Assembly: GCA_944376605.1 (NCBI GenBank)
Contig: CALWDE010000003.1
Coordinates: 62,001 to 126,000 of the forward strand
DNA from: an uncultured Bacilli bacterium
GTDB taxonomy: Bacteria > Bacillota_I > Bacilli_A > RFN20 > CAG-826
DNA: 64,000 nt
Reading direction: 5' to 3'
Shown: positions 35,587-43,714 of the stretch, in pieces
Position numbering within the stretch: position 1 is the stretch's first letter
Layout: each line of letters starts with the position of its first letter
Position numbers and translations under genes: made by a program
The notes under the pieces: model-generated
What the model was told of the DNA's origin: nothing
Database searches by the model: none
The model's input: only the letters and a program-made list of their open reading frames with translations

Positions 35587-36726
35587 ATGGCAGAAAAGCG
35601 CGATTACTACGAAGTATTAGGGATTTCTAAAAATGCCACAAAGGACGAAATTCGTAGTGCTTATCGTAAATTAGCAAAACAATATCATCCTGATATTAAT
35701 AAGTCTCCTGACGCCCCAAAGAAATTTGAAGAAGTCCAAGAGGCGTACGATGTTCTCAGCGATGAAAACAAAAGAGCACAGTATGACCGCTTTGGCATGG
35801 CAGCTTTTAGCCAAGGCACTTCAACGGGTGGAGCAGGAAATCCTTTCCAAAATGGTGGATTTGGTGGTTTTAGCACAGAAGGTTTTGGGGGAATGGATTT
35901 TGGCGATCTTTTTAGCCAAATGTTTGGTGGAGGATCTCGCCGCTCACAAAGCACTGCTCCGCGAAAAGGAAATGACCGCTTAGTCCGTGTCCAAATTAGT
36001 TTTATGGACGCGATTCGCGGTAGAAAAATTGAGTTAAATAATGTGGATGTAGAACGGGCATGTTCGCATTGTCATGGAACGGGAGCTGAGTCTCCTAATG
36101 CTTATCAAACTTGCCCGGATTGCCATGGCTCAGGACGCGTCTTACGCCAGCAGCAAACTCTTTTTGGGGTGATGCAGACAGAAAGCGTCTGTCCACGCTG
36201 TAAAGGAAAAGGAAAAATTGTTACAGAAGCTTGCCACACTTGTGGAGGTGCTGGTTATCAAAAAGAGCGTACTACGCTTACTGTGACAATACCTGCTGGT
36301 ATTAGCAGTGGTCGTCAGTTAAAGATTTCTGGCTATGGAGAAAGAGGCGTTCATGGTGGTCCAAATGGTGATTTATATGTTGAAGTCATTGTAAAAAGCG
36401 ATCCCAATTTTGAAAGAGAAGGCAACGACATTCATATCAAAGCCACAGTTGGAATGGCCGAATGTGCTCTTGGCACAGAAATTGTGGTCAAGACTGTTTA
36501 TGGCGAAGAATCTGTAACTATTCCTGCTGGTACTCAGCCGGGAGCGATCTTAAAGCTCAAAGGCAAAGGAGTGAAAGATTCTGCAGGAAGAGCAGGGGAT
36601 GAGTATGTTCATTTATCGATAGAAATCCCCAAGAAACTAAACGAAAGACAAAAAGAACTTCTTCAGGAGTTTATAGCAGAAGGAAAATCTTCGCGTTGGA
36701 GTTCTTTCTTAAATCGCAAAAAATAG
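35587..36726 (+). CDS. dnaJ: Chaperone DnaJ (Hsp40, type I)
   Basis: Stimulates the DnaK ATPase and delivers substrate. J-domain at the N-terminus with HPD (YHPDINK, about residue 36), Gly/Phe-rich region (about 78-120), four CxxCxGxG zinc repeats (CSHCHGTG, CPDCHGSG, CPRCKGKG, CHTCGGAG), then the two beta-barrel substrate domains. 379 residues. Start 35587 is placed 7 bases after AAAGGAGGG; the longer frame from 35551 lies inside the terminator. Confidence 0.97.
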   Translation: MAEKRDYYEVLGISKNATKDEIRSAYRKLAKQYHPDINKSPDAPKKFEEVQEAYDVLSDENKRAQYDRFGMAAFSQGTSTGGAGNPFQNGGFGGFSTEGFGGMDFGDLFSQMFGGGSRRSQSTAPRKGNDRLVRVQISFMDAIRGRKIELNNVDVERACSHCHGTGAESPNAYQTCPDCHGSGRVLRQQQTLFGVMQTESVCPRCKGKGKIVTEACHTCGGAGYQKERTTLTVTIPAGISSGRQLKISGYGERGVHGGPNGDLYVEVIVKSDPNFEREGNDIHIKATVGMAECALGTEIVVKTVYGEESVTIPAGTQPGAILKLKGKGVKDSAGRAGDEYVHLSIEIPKKLNERQKELLQEFIAEGKSSRWSSFLNRKK

Positions 36727-36746
36727 GAGGCTTGCCTCCTTTTTTC
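36725..36746 (+). terminator. Intrinsic terminator after dnaJ
   Basis: AGGAGG and CCTCCT pair around CTTG, overlapping the dnaJ stop codon, and run into seven T residues. The Bacillus-type prmA gene that usually follows dnaJ is absent. Confidence 0.83.
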
Positions 36747-36791
36747 TCTTCTTTTTTGTTGGTGTGGTAAAGTATATTTAGAGGCAAAAAT

Positions 36792-37259
36792 ATGATGAAA
36801 AAAGAATTTATGGCTGCTGCCATTGAAGAAGCAAGAAAAGGAATCCATAACGGCCATGGCGGTCCTTTTGGAGCGGTGATTGTCAAAGAAAATCAAATTG
36901 TAGGTAGAGGACATAACGAGGTGATTCATAACCAAGACCCTACTTGCCACGGAGAGATGATGGCTATTCATGATGCCTGTAAAAATCTTGGCACTTTTGA
37001 TTTAAATGGCTGTGAGCTTTATACGACAGGTTATCCCTGCCCCATGTGTTTTGGTGCGATTTTATGGGCAAATATTGCGCATGTTTACTATGGTTGTAAT
37101 GTCATAGATACCGAAGAAAAGATTGGTTTCCGTGATAATGCTTTCTATGAGATGCTTGATGACGACAAGAAAATGAAGGCTTTTTGCGAAGAATTATCAC
37201 GAGAAGAATGTTTAGCTCTTTATGAGGAGTACGCCAAAATTGGCGGGGAGAAATATTAA
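36792..37259 (+). CDS. guaD: Guanine deaminase (cytidine-deaminase fold)
   Basis: Converts guanine to xanthine and ammonia. Zinc and catalytic motif CHGEMMAI (His ligand and catalytic Glu, about residue 56) and PCPMCFGAI (two Cys ligands, about 83) are present; the C-terminal end contributes a domain-swapped segment in the Bacillus enzyme, and the length (155) agrees. The absence of tRNA-binding features argues against TadA, though the wider deaminase family cannot be excluded. TATATT lies about 20 bases upstream. It fills, with the next gene, the place of prmA in the cluster. Confidence 0.85.
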   Translation: MMKKEFMAAAIEEARKGIHNGHGGPFGAVIVKENQIVGRGHNEVIHNQDPTCHGEMMAIHDACKNLGTFDLNGCELYTTGYPCPMCFGAILWANIAHVYYGCNVIDTEEKIGFRDNAFYEMLDDDKKMKAFCEELSREECLALYEEYAKIGGEKY

Positions 37260-37260
37260 G

Positions 37261-37698
37261 ATGCCTCGTTGTAGAGAGTGTGGTAGAGAAATCACACGTT
37301 TTGACCGTGATATTTGTCCATATTGTGGGACTCCATCTCCAATTGAAGAAAATTATCAAACAGAAGATATGACTTCCTTCTTTTCCAAAGTAGATGGGAA
37401 TGTGGAAGATTTAAAAAAGGCCAAAAGAAAAAGAATTTACGTCTTATTTCTCTTTCTTCTTGGCTTTGCGGGCGCCGATTATTTTTATTTAGGATTTTGG
37501 AAAAAAGGCACGATATGCGCGGTCATTTCTTTTCTTTTATTTGCTCTATTTTCTGTCTGCTTTTATTTTATTCCTGGCGTCGAGTTTCTTTCTATTTTGA
37601 TCGGCTTTTTGCTCATATTGCTCCTTTCTTTTATTCGCGGCTTTTTGGCATTAAGAAAGGAAACATTTGACGTAACAGGAGAGACGTTAATTGAATGA
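37261..37698 (+). CDS. Zinc-ribbon and TM2-domain membrane protein
   Basis: 145 residues: an N-terminal zinc ribbon (CRECG at 4-8, CPYCG at about 21-25), a charged segment, then two hydrophobic stretches with the TM2 pattern (LFLLGFAGADYFYLGFWKKG followed by a membrane helix). Function of TM2 proteins of this kind is unknown. The start at 37261 gives MPRCRECG; the frame extends to 37222 inside guaD. Overlaps the rsmE start by four bases. Confidence 0.78.
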   Translation: MPRCRECGREITRFDRDICPYCGTPSPIEENYQTEDMTSFFSKVDGNVEDLKKAKRKRIYVLFLFLLGFAGADYFYLGFWKKGTICAVISFLLFALFSVCFYFIPGVEFLSILIGFLLILLLSFIRGFLALRKETFDVTGETLIE

Positions 37699-38423
37699 AA
37701 TCTTCTTATCCTATCTATCAAGAGGGAAACTCTCTTTATTTATCTAGAGAAGATACCCATCATCTTTTTCATGTTTTAAGGGCAGAAGATGGGGAAGCTA
37801 TGATGGCGTATTTTGAAAATAAAAAATACGCTGTAATTACGAAGTCTCGTCCTTCTCCACATTTAGAAATTGTGCAGGATCTTGGGGAAATTTCTTTGCC
37901 TTTTCCTAATCTAACGCTTCATTTTGCCCTTTTAAAATCAGGAAATGATGAACTGGTGATTGAAAAAGGAACTGAGCTTGGTGCTTATCAATTTGCTCCC
38001 TTTATTTCTGAAAGAACAGTAATTCGCATTAGGGAGACAAAAGATAAGGAAAAGAAAGTGAATAAATTCTTTTTAAGAGCAAAAGAGGCCGCTATGCAGT
38101 GCGGCTCAAATTATTTGCCGTCCATCTTACCTATTTCAAGCTTTGAAGATAGTCTTTCTTCCGCCAAAGGAACCATTTTATTTTTTGATGAAAAAGAAGC
38201 TTCATCCCCTTCTTGTTATCATGAATTATTTCAAAAAATCCATGGCAATTTAGATTTATTTATTGGTCCAGAAGGAGGATATTCCGAAAAAGAGAGGGAT
38301 TTTGCCAAGAAAAATAATGCTATCTTCTTACCTTTATCTAGGAGAATATTACGAGCAGAAACTGCTTCTATTAGCGCAATTGCCATATTAAACTTTCTTA
38401 AAGAGGAGGGGATATGGCACTAA
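37695..38423 (+). CDS. rsmE: 16S rRNA (uracil-1498-N3)-methyltransferase RsmE
   Basis: SPOUT-class enzyme methylating U1498 of 16S rRNA. The knot motifs LFIGPEGGYSEKE (about 193) and LRAETASISAI (about 221), which bind SAM, are present, with an N-terminal PUA-like region (THHLFHVLRA). 242 residues. It follows dnaJ in most Firmicutes, here with guaD and the TM2 gene inserted. Confidence 0.94.
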   Translation: MKSSYPIYQEGNSLYLSREDTHHLFHVLRAEDGEAMMAYFENKKYAVITKSRPSPHLEIVQDLGEISLPFPNLTLHFALLKSGNDELVIEKGTELGAYQFAPFISERTVIRIRETKDKEKKVNKFFLRAKEAAMQCGSNYLPSILPISSFEDSLSSAKGTILFFDEKEASSPSCYHELFQKIHGNLDLFIGPEGGYSEKERDFAKKNNAIFLPLSRRILRAETASISAIAILNFLKEEGIWH

Positions 38424-39220
38424 ATATTTATGATTTTTTAGAAGAGAGAAAAAGACAAAACAGTTTCTCGAGAGGGAGCGAAGCTACTTTTTTTAGTGAA
38501 AACTCTTATTTACTTAGTGCCCATGAACCCTTTCGCCTCTATTTACATCCCCTTACTCCTTTTGATATTTGCCGCAGCAATATCCTTATACGGGCCCTAG
38601 TCAACAAAAGAGTGATTGAACGTCTTTATTTATCAAGAGCTAGAGTAGCGGAAAAAGAAGGCGCTTTATCGGTAGAAGAGTTTATGGAAGAGGCGATGGG
38701 AGATTTGCCTTATTTTTCCTATGACAAAGAGAAAATTTTTGTCCCGTTCTTTTCAAGAGCGCTCAACCGCATTTACGCCACCGACTTTTTTAAGATGGAA
38801 GTGGCGCCTTATCGCCGTCTTTTGCGCGATTTTGACTCGGTTATTATGGACCCATTTGATTATTGGGGAGCAGCCTTATTTGATAGTTACTTTACGCGCC
38901 TAGTCAAAGTAAAAGAGCATGAAGGTAGCCTTGCAATGTATGATTATGACGCGGAACGGCTTTACTTTATAACTCCGCAAGGACGCTTAGAAAATTCTCT
39001 TGCCTTTTTTGATAAAGATTTAAGAAATCCTGGCAAAACTCACCTCATGGTTCGTATTGAGAAAGTTGCAAATGCCTATTTTATGAATGATCAAGACGCT
39101 TTTTACGCTTCTTTGCTTTCTGAAAGACTTGTTTCGCGAGAGAGTTTAATGCGTTATCGAAAAAAGAGATTAAAACTTGATTTACCTGCTCCAAGTTTAA
39201 TTGAGGAAAAAGAGCGATGA
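38414..39220 (+). CDS. Conserved-position protein of unknown function
   Basis: 268 residues, no family recognised. Soluble, rich in Phe/Tyr/Arg, no signal peptide or membrane helix. It has repeated aromatic-acidic patterns such as FDSVIMDPFDYWGAALFDSYF and several FFSRAL/YFITPQ stretches, suggesting a compact alpha/beta fold. Starts inside the last bases of rsmE with a strong SD (AGAGGAGGGG) and overlaps mtaB by four bases, so it is translated with two RNA-modification enzymes. A link with RNA or ribosome modification is only context. Confidence 0.78.
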   Translation: MALNIYDFLEERKRQNSFSRGSEATFFSENSYLLSAHEPFRLYLHPLTPFDICRSNILIRALVNKRVIERLYLSRARVAEKEGALSVEEFMEEAMGDLPYFSYDKEKIFVPFFSRALNRIYATDFFKMEVAPYRRLLRDFDSVIMDPFDYWGAALFDSYFTRLVKVKEHEGSLAMYDYDAERLYFITPQGRLENSLAFFDKDLRNPGKTHLMVRIEKVANAYFMNDQDAFYASLLSERLVSRESLMRYRKKRLKLDLPAPSLIEEKER

Positions 39221-40488
39221 AAATATATGTTCATTCTTTAGGATGTAAGACAAATGAATACGAAACTTCTGCTTTGCTATCGGCAGCAAAAAAACAGGGG
39301 ATTGCGGAAACAAAAGCGATAGAAGAAGCAGACTATATTATTTTAAACACCTGCGCGGTAACTTCTCTTTCTGAGAAAAAGTCGCGGCAAGCTTATCACC
39401 GCTTTCGCCGCTTATCTCCGCGTGCAAAAATTTTGGTTATGGGATGCGCGGCGGAAAAATGCCCTGAAGCTTTTTTGGATGCTGATGTTTTACTTGGCAC
39501 TACTTGCCGCGATAAAGCTCTTTCTAAGTTACTTTCTTTAAAAGAAGGGGAACATTACGCTTATCCAAAAGCCCCTTTTGCGCCACGCTGCTATGAAGAG
39601 CTTGGAGAAGCTCGCTTATTAGAAGGAGCAAGAGCAACGCTTAAAATACAAGATGGTTGCTCGAATTTTTGCTCCTATTGTCTCATCCCTTTTTTAAGGG
39701 GAACCCCGCGCTCACGTAATCTAGAAAGCGTAATAGAGGAAGCTAAAAGTCTTACTAATCACGGGGTAAAAGAGCTTGTTTTAACTGGCACACATATTGG
39801 TTTTTATGGCCATGACCTAGAAGAAGGGACAGATTTAGCCTATCTCTGCAAAAAGATTTTAGAGGCTTGCCCTTCTTTATTGCGCTTACGTCTTGGCTCT
39901 TTAGAGGAAAGCGAATTAAGTGACGACTTACTTGCTTTATTTGGAAAAGAGAAGCGCTTAGCACATCATCTTCATATCCCTCTTCAAAGCGGCTCTGCTT
40001 CTACGTTAAAAAGAATGCGCCGAAAATATACTCCAGAAGAGTTTTTCTATCACGTTTCTCGCTTAAAAGAAGTTTTACCTTCTATTGCTTTAACAACGGA
40101 TGTGATTGTTGGTTTTCCAGATGAAAGCGAAGAAGAATTTGCAGAAACTCTATCTTTTGTTCAGAAAGTTGGCTTTGCAAGAATTCATGTTTTTCCTTAT
40201 AGCAAAAGAGAAGAAACACTTGCTTCTTCTTTCGTAGATCTTCCTTCTGAAGTTAAAAAGGAGCGCGTAAAGCGTCTTATGAAGTTATCTTCGCAGTTAG
40301 AGGATGCCTATATAGCAAAGAGAATTGGACAAAAAGAATTTTTGCTTGTAGAAGAGGTGAAAGACGGCATTGCCAAAGGACACACTTCCTCCTACTTAAA
40401 AATTGCCCTTCCTACCTTGCAGTTAAAAAGCGGCGATATAGTGGAAATTACCATAGAAAAATCAATTGTCGAAAAGTACGATTCATAA
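39217..40488 (+). CDS. mtaB: tRNA t6A37 methylthiotransferase MtaB
   Basis: Radical SAM enzyme making ms2t6A37 in tRNAs for ANN codons. N-terminal MTTase domain with its three cluster Cys (LGCKTNEYET, NTCAVT, GCAAE), radical SAM motif CSNFCSYC near residue 150, and a C-terminal TRAM-like domain (EFLLVEEVKDGIAKGHTSSY). 423 residues. Its usual neighbour rpsU is 14 kb away here. Confidence 0.94.
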   Translation: MKIYVHSLGCKTNEYETSALLSAAKKQGIAETKAIEEADYIILNTCAVTSLSEKKSRQAYHRFRRLSPRAKILVMGCAAEKCPEAFLDADVLLGTTCRDKALSKLLSLKEGEHYAYPKAPFAPRCYEELGEARLLEGARATLKIQDGCSNFCSYCLIPFLRGTPRSRNLESVIEEAKSLTNHGVKELVLTGTHIGFYGHDLEEGTDLAYLCKKILEACPSLLRLRLGSLEESELSDDLLALFGKEKRLAHHLHIPLQSGSASTLKRMRRKYTPEEFFYHVSRLKEVLPSIALTTDVIVGFPDESEEEFAETLSFVQKVGFARIHVFPYSKREETLASSFVDLPSEVKKERVKRLMKLSSQLEDAYIAKRIGQKEFLLVEEVKDGIAKGHTSSYLKIALPTLQLKSGDIVEITIEKSIVEKYDS

Positions 40489-40540
40489 AAGATAGCACCG
40501 AAGGAATTTTGCTCATATTTTTACATTGTCTAAACTAGTC

Positions 40541-40568
40541 TTGCATCTTTATTTTCTCTTTTTATAAT
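40541..40568 (+). promoter_or_regulatory. rpmF promoter
   Basis: TTGCAT (40541-40546), 16-bp spacer, TATAAT (40563-40568), with an AAAAGGAG SD between it and the start codon. Confidence 0.75.
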
Positions 40569-40595
40569 TGCCGAGCACAAAAAGGAGAAATACGT

Positions 40596-40784
40596 ATGGC
40601 AGTACCTCAAAGGAGAACCAGTAAGACCGCAAAAAGATTACGCCGCGGCCATTACAAATTAGAATCAGTTGCTTTAGTTGCTTGCCCACATTGTGGAGCG
40701 TTAGTTCGCCCTCACCATGTCTGCAAAGAATGTGGTTATTACAAGGGCAAAGATATCCTTCACTTAAAGAAAGAAGAAGAATAA
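40596..40784 (+). CDS. rpmF: 50S ribosomal protein L32
   Basis: Small subunit-interface protein, 62 residues. Starts [17 protein letters not shown], typical of L32, and carries the zinc ribbon CPHCG ... CKECG (C+ form with four Cys). Own promoter and terminator. Confidence 0.97.
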   Translation: MAVPQRRTSKTAKRLRRGHYKLESVALVACPHCGALVRPHHVCKECGYYKGKDILHLKKEEE

Positions 40785-40792
40785 GCAAGAAG

Positions 40793-40814
40793 AACGCGCT
40801 TCGGCGCGTTTTTT
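40793..40814 (+). terminator. Intrinsic terminator after rpmF
   Basis: AACGCGC and GCGCGTT form a 7-bp stem closed by a TTCG tetraloop, followed by T residues. Confidence 0.95.
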
Positions 40815-40872
40815 CTTTCCTCTTTCTTTCCTAAATCCGTGTATGATTAGTTATACAATTAGGAGCCATATT

Positions 40873-41547
40873 ATGAGATTTAGCAAATACTTCGATCATA
40901 CTAATTTAAAAGCAGATGCCGAATTAAAAGATATTACCAAACTTTGTTATGAAGCGATGCGTTATCAATTCATGAGTGTTTGTGTAAATCCTTTCTATGT
41001 GCCAGTTGCTAGACGATTACTTCAAAAAAGTGATGTAAAAGTGTGCACGGTTGTAGGTTTTCCTTTAGGCCAAGTTACTCCTCGTCAAAAAGCGAGAGAA
41101 GCTGCTGAAAGTGTTCTTGCTGGCGCTGACGAAATTGATATGGTGCAGAATATTGCAATGGCCCATGAAGGGGAATGGAAATTTATTGAGGCTGAAATTC
41201 GCAAAGTAAAAGAAGCAATCGAAGATGTTGCGCAAGGAAAAGAAATTGTACTCAAAGTCATTTTAGAAACTTGTTATTTAGACCGAAAAGAGATTATTCA
41301 AAGCTGTCTTGCTGCTAAAAGAGCAGGGGCTGATTTTGTAAAAACATCAACAGGATACGGAAAAGATGGAGCAAAAGCCAAAGATGTTCTTTTAATGCGA
41401 AATACGGTAGGGAACAGTATGGGAGTAAAAGCCAGTGGCGGCATTCATACATTAGATGATGCCTACCGGATGATTGATTCTGGTGCTAACCGCATTGGTG
41501 CTTCCGCTTCTGTTGCAATCATGGAAGAACTTTTAGCATCTCGATAA
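40873..41547 (+). CDS. deoC: Deoxyribose-phosphate aldolase
   Basis: Splits 2-deoxyribose-5-phosphate into glyceraldehyde-3-phosphate and acetaldehyde. The class I aldolase Lys residues are in VLKVILET (about residue 134) and VKASGGI (about 184), with the conserved DHTNLKADA start and GADEIDMVQNIA. 224 residues. The start at 40873 has TTAGGAG nine bases upstream; the frame to 40843 overlaps a TATGAT -10 candidate. Works downstream of Pdp (4313) after a phosphopentomutase not seen here. Confidence 0.94.
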   Translation: MRFSKYFDHTNLKADAELKDITKLCYEAMRYQFMSVCVNPFYVPVARRLLQKSDVKVCTVVGFPLGQVTPRQKAREAAESVLAGADEIDMVQNIAMAHEGEWKFIEAEIRKVKEAIEDVAQGKEIVLKVILETCYLDRKEIIQSCLAAKRAGADFVKTSTGYGKDGAKAKDVLLMRNTVGNSMGVKASGGIHTLDDAYRMIDSGANRIGASASVAIMEELLASR

Positions 41548-42560
41548 TGAAAGTATTAATTTATTTCGAAGGACAAGAAACAATATCGCGCTCCGGAATT
41601 GGCCGCGCGATGGCTCATCAATTAAAGGCTTTGTCTCTTGCTGGCGTAGAAACGTGTATTTCTCCAAAAGAGGGAGGTTTTGATATTGCCCATATCAATA
41701 CCTATTGGGGAAAAAGCCATCTGCTTCTTCATAAGATGAAGAAAGAAAATATTCCAGTGATTGTGCATGGTCATAGCACGTATGAAGATTTTCAAAATAG
41801 TTTTCGGTGCTGGAAGCTCATCTATCCTTTTTATCGCTATGCAATTCGCAGCATGTATGAAAAGGCTGATTATGTAATTTCTCCGACCCCTTACGCTGCT
41901 TCTTTGATTCGAAAACACGGTTGGAACGAACATGTTTGTGCCATTTCTAATGGCATTTCTTTAGAAGAATATGCGCCCGATCAAGCAAAAATAGATGCCT
42001 TCCGGGAAGAGTTTCATCTAAAAAATGACGAAAAATATGTCATTGGAGTTGGTTTCCCTTTTGTACGCAAAGGTATTCTCGATTTTATTGAAGTAGGGCG
42101 TGCTATGCCTGAGCTTTCCTTTTATTGGTTTGGCTCTTTACAAAAGATTTTAACGGAACAAAAAGTGCTTTCTGCCATGAAAAAAGCGCCTAAAAACGTT
42201 CATTTCCCAGGATATGTCAAAGGGGATTTAATTAAAGGTGCTTATCAAGGTGCCTTGGCGACTTTATTCCCTACGTACGAGGAAACAGAAGGCATTGTCG
42301 CTCTAGAAGCATTAGCATCTCATTCTCCTCTTATTGTTCGTCCTATTGGTGTATTTGAGGGCTGGTTAGAAAAGGGAAAGAACTGTTATATGGGGAACTC
42401 TGTTTCAGAATTTGTGTCTATCTTAAAGGAGTTAGAACAAAAGGGTCCTTCTTCTGACATTTTAGAAGAGGGCTGGCGCGTAGCAGAGGAGCGTTCCTTA
42501 TTCCGCGTAGGAGAAAAATTAAAACTCGTTTACGAATCTTTATTAAAAGAAAAGCATTAG
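41547..42560 (+). CDS. GT4-family glycosyltransferase (glycolipid-type)
   Basis: GT-B fold retaining glycosyltransferase, 337 residues. The donor-binding E-x7-E motif is seen as EETEGIVALEAL near residue 250, and GVGFPFVRKG near residue 168 starts the C-terminal domain. Overall layout (GHSTYEDFQNSF, then PTPYAASLIRKHG) resembles diacylglycerol glucosyl- or galactosyltransferases of Firmicutes, so a membrane glycolipid product is likely but not proven. Start overlaps the last base of the deoC stop. Confidence 0.86.
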   Translation: MKVLIYFEGQETISRSGIGRAMAHQLKALSLAGVETCISPKEGGFDIAHINTYWGKSHLLLHKMKKENIPVIVHGHSTYEDFQNSFRCWKLIYPFYRYAIRSMYEKADYVISPTPYAASLIRKHGWNEHVCAISNGISLEEYAPDQAKIDAFREEFHLKNDEKYVIGVGFPFVRKGILDFIEVGRAMPELSFYWFGSLQKILTEQKVLSAMKKAPKNVHFPGYVKGDLIKGAYQGALATLFPTYEETEGIVALEALASHSPLIVRPIGVFEGWLEKGKNCYMGNSVSEFVSILKELEQKGPSSDILEEGWRVAEERSLFRVGEKLKLVYESLLKEKH

Positions 42561-42564
42561 AACT

Positions 42565-43521
42565 TTATTTTTCTATTTCTCGCCATTTTTTCTCGATTAG
42601 AAGTAGTTCTTTATTTTGCGTCCCTAAAAGAGGCTTTTTTTGAAAAAGCAGATGGATAAGCGGCTTTAAGGAAGCAAAATATTCCTTACTTCCTCCTAGT
42701 TTTTTATCTCGCTTTTTATCATATAAAAGAGAAAGAATGATTCTATTTTTATGAGCAAAGAAACTCTTTAAGGGAATAACTGCTCCTTCTTTTTCAAAAG
42801 TAAGACGCACAGCAAGAAGGGCAAGAATGTGACGATAAGTTCTTTTTTGAAAATGAGAAGACTCCGTTAAAGATCCTTTCCTTAAGCGATATAAGACAAG
42901 CGGATTTTTAATGGTAACAAGTTTATCTATCTTTAAAAAAGAGGAAGCAATGACGGGGATATCTTCGAAACAGTCATTAATATCGTCAAAAACATAGCGG
43001 TTTTGCAGGAATAAATCTTTTTTCATAAGCTTACCCCACATAAAGGAACGAAGAGAAATGTCCGCAAAAAGGGCATTAAAAATTTGCTTTTGGGAGGTAT
43101 AGGTAGCATTTTTACCAAAGAGATAAGGTTTTTTCTTTCCTTCTATATAGCGCGCATAGGAACAGGAGACTACAGAAGAGTTTTCTGCGATTAGAGTTTG
43201 CATGAGCACTTCTAAAGCATTTTCTTCTAAAGCGTCATCTCCATCTAAAAAGAGAACATAATCGCCCTTGGCAAAAGGTAATAAGGCTTCTCTTCCTTTT
43301 GCTAAAGAAGTTCTTTCTAAGGCGTAATGCGCTTCTAGAGAGGGGTATTTTTCTTTTACTTTCTCCACTACCGTTTTGGTTTCGTCGAGCGAGGCAGATA
43401 CATGACAAAGCACTTCAAAAGAGAAAGTTGTTTTTTGTTTTAAAGCGCTCAGTAAACACTCCTCAATATCTTCTTGATTGTTGTAAGTGACAACCAAAAT
43501 GCTAATTAAGGGTCGAGACAT
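42565..43521 (-). CDS. GT2-family glycosyltransferase
   Basis: GT-A fold inverting glycosyltransferase, 318 residues. N-terminal ISILVVTYNNQEDIEECLLS and the metal-binding LFLDGDDALEENALE (DxD-type) near residue 94 are clear. The second half is charged (several Lys-rich helices) without membrane segments. Likely acts on a cell-surface polysaccharide or teichoic-acid-like chain; target unknown. Convergent with the GT4 gene, four bases between stops, no terminator visible. No SD; TAAAAT lies 6 nt before the ATG, so this too may be leaderless. Confidence 0.85.
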   Translation of the reverse strand: MSRPLISILVVTYNNQEDIEECLLSALKQKTTFSFEVLCHVSASLDETKTVVEKVKEKYPSLEAHYALERTSLAKGREALLPFAKGDYVLFLDGDDALEENALEVLMQTLIAENSSVVSCSYARYIEGKKKPYLFGKNATYTSQKQIFNALFADISLRSFMWGKLMKKDLFLQNRYVFDDINDCFEDIPVIASSFLKIDKLVTIKNPLVLYRLRKGSLTESSHFQKRTYRHILALLAVRLTFEKEGAVIPLKSFFAHKNRIILSLLYDKKRDKKLGGSKEYFASLKPLIHLLFQKKPLLGTQNKELLLIEKKWREIEK

Positions 43522-43639
43522 ATCTAAATTTTAAAAGAATTGAGAATTTTTTTCTAGTTCACCCTATTCCTATAAGGAATAAAAATTCATAGCACTCAAA
43601 GTTAAAAACAACTAACTAAATTTTTACCGATTTACTTGG

Positions 43640-43667
43640 TTGACAACAAAATGAAAGCGTTTACTAT
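43640..43667 (+). promoter_or_regulatory. Promoter of the LacI-xylose operon
   Basis: TTGACA (43640-43645), 16-bp spacer, TACTAT (43662-43667). This sits in the 193-bp region between divergent gene starts. Confidence 0.65.
43652..43665 (+). promoter_or_regulatory. cre/LacI-type operator within the promoter
   Basis: TGAAAGCGTTTACT matches the catabolite-responsive element consensus TGWAANCGNTNWCA at all but the last position. It covers the spacer and part of the -10 box, a position for repression. It could bind CcpA or the LacI-family protein encoded next. Confidence 0.6.
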
Positions 43668-43670
43668 ATC

Positions 43671-43705
43671 GGTGTGCACGAGCACAGAGTTAGCGTGCCC
43701 GCACC
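43671..43705 (+). other. Structured 5' leader before the LacI gene
   Basis: GGTG-T-GCACG can pair with CGTGC-CCG-CACC around a 13-base loop, forming a GC-rich hairpin just after the transcript start and 10 bases before the ATG. The gene has no SD (only GAAAG), so the leader may limit repressor translation. Confidence 0.4.
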
Positions 43706-43714
43706 CACTGAAAG

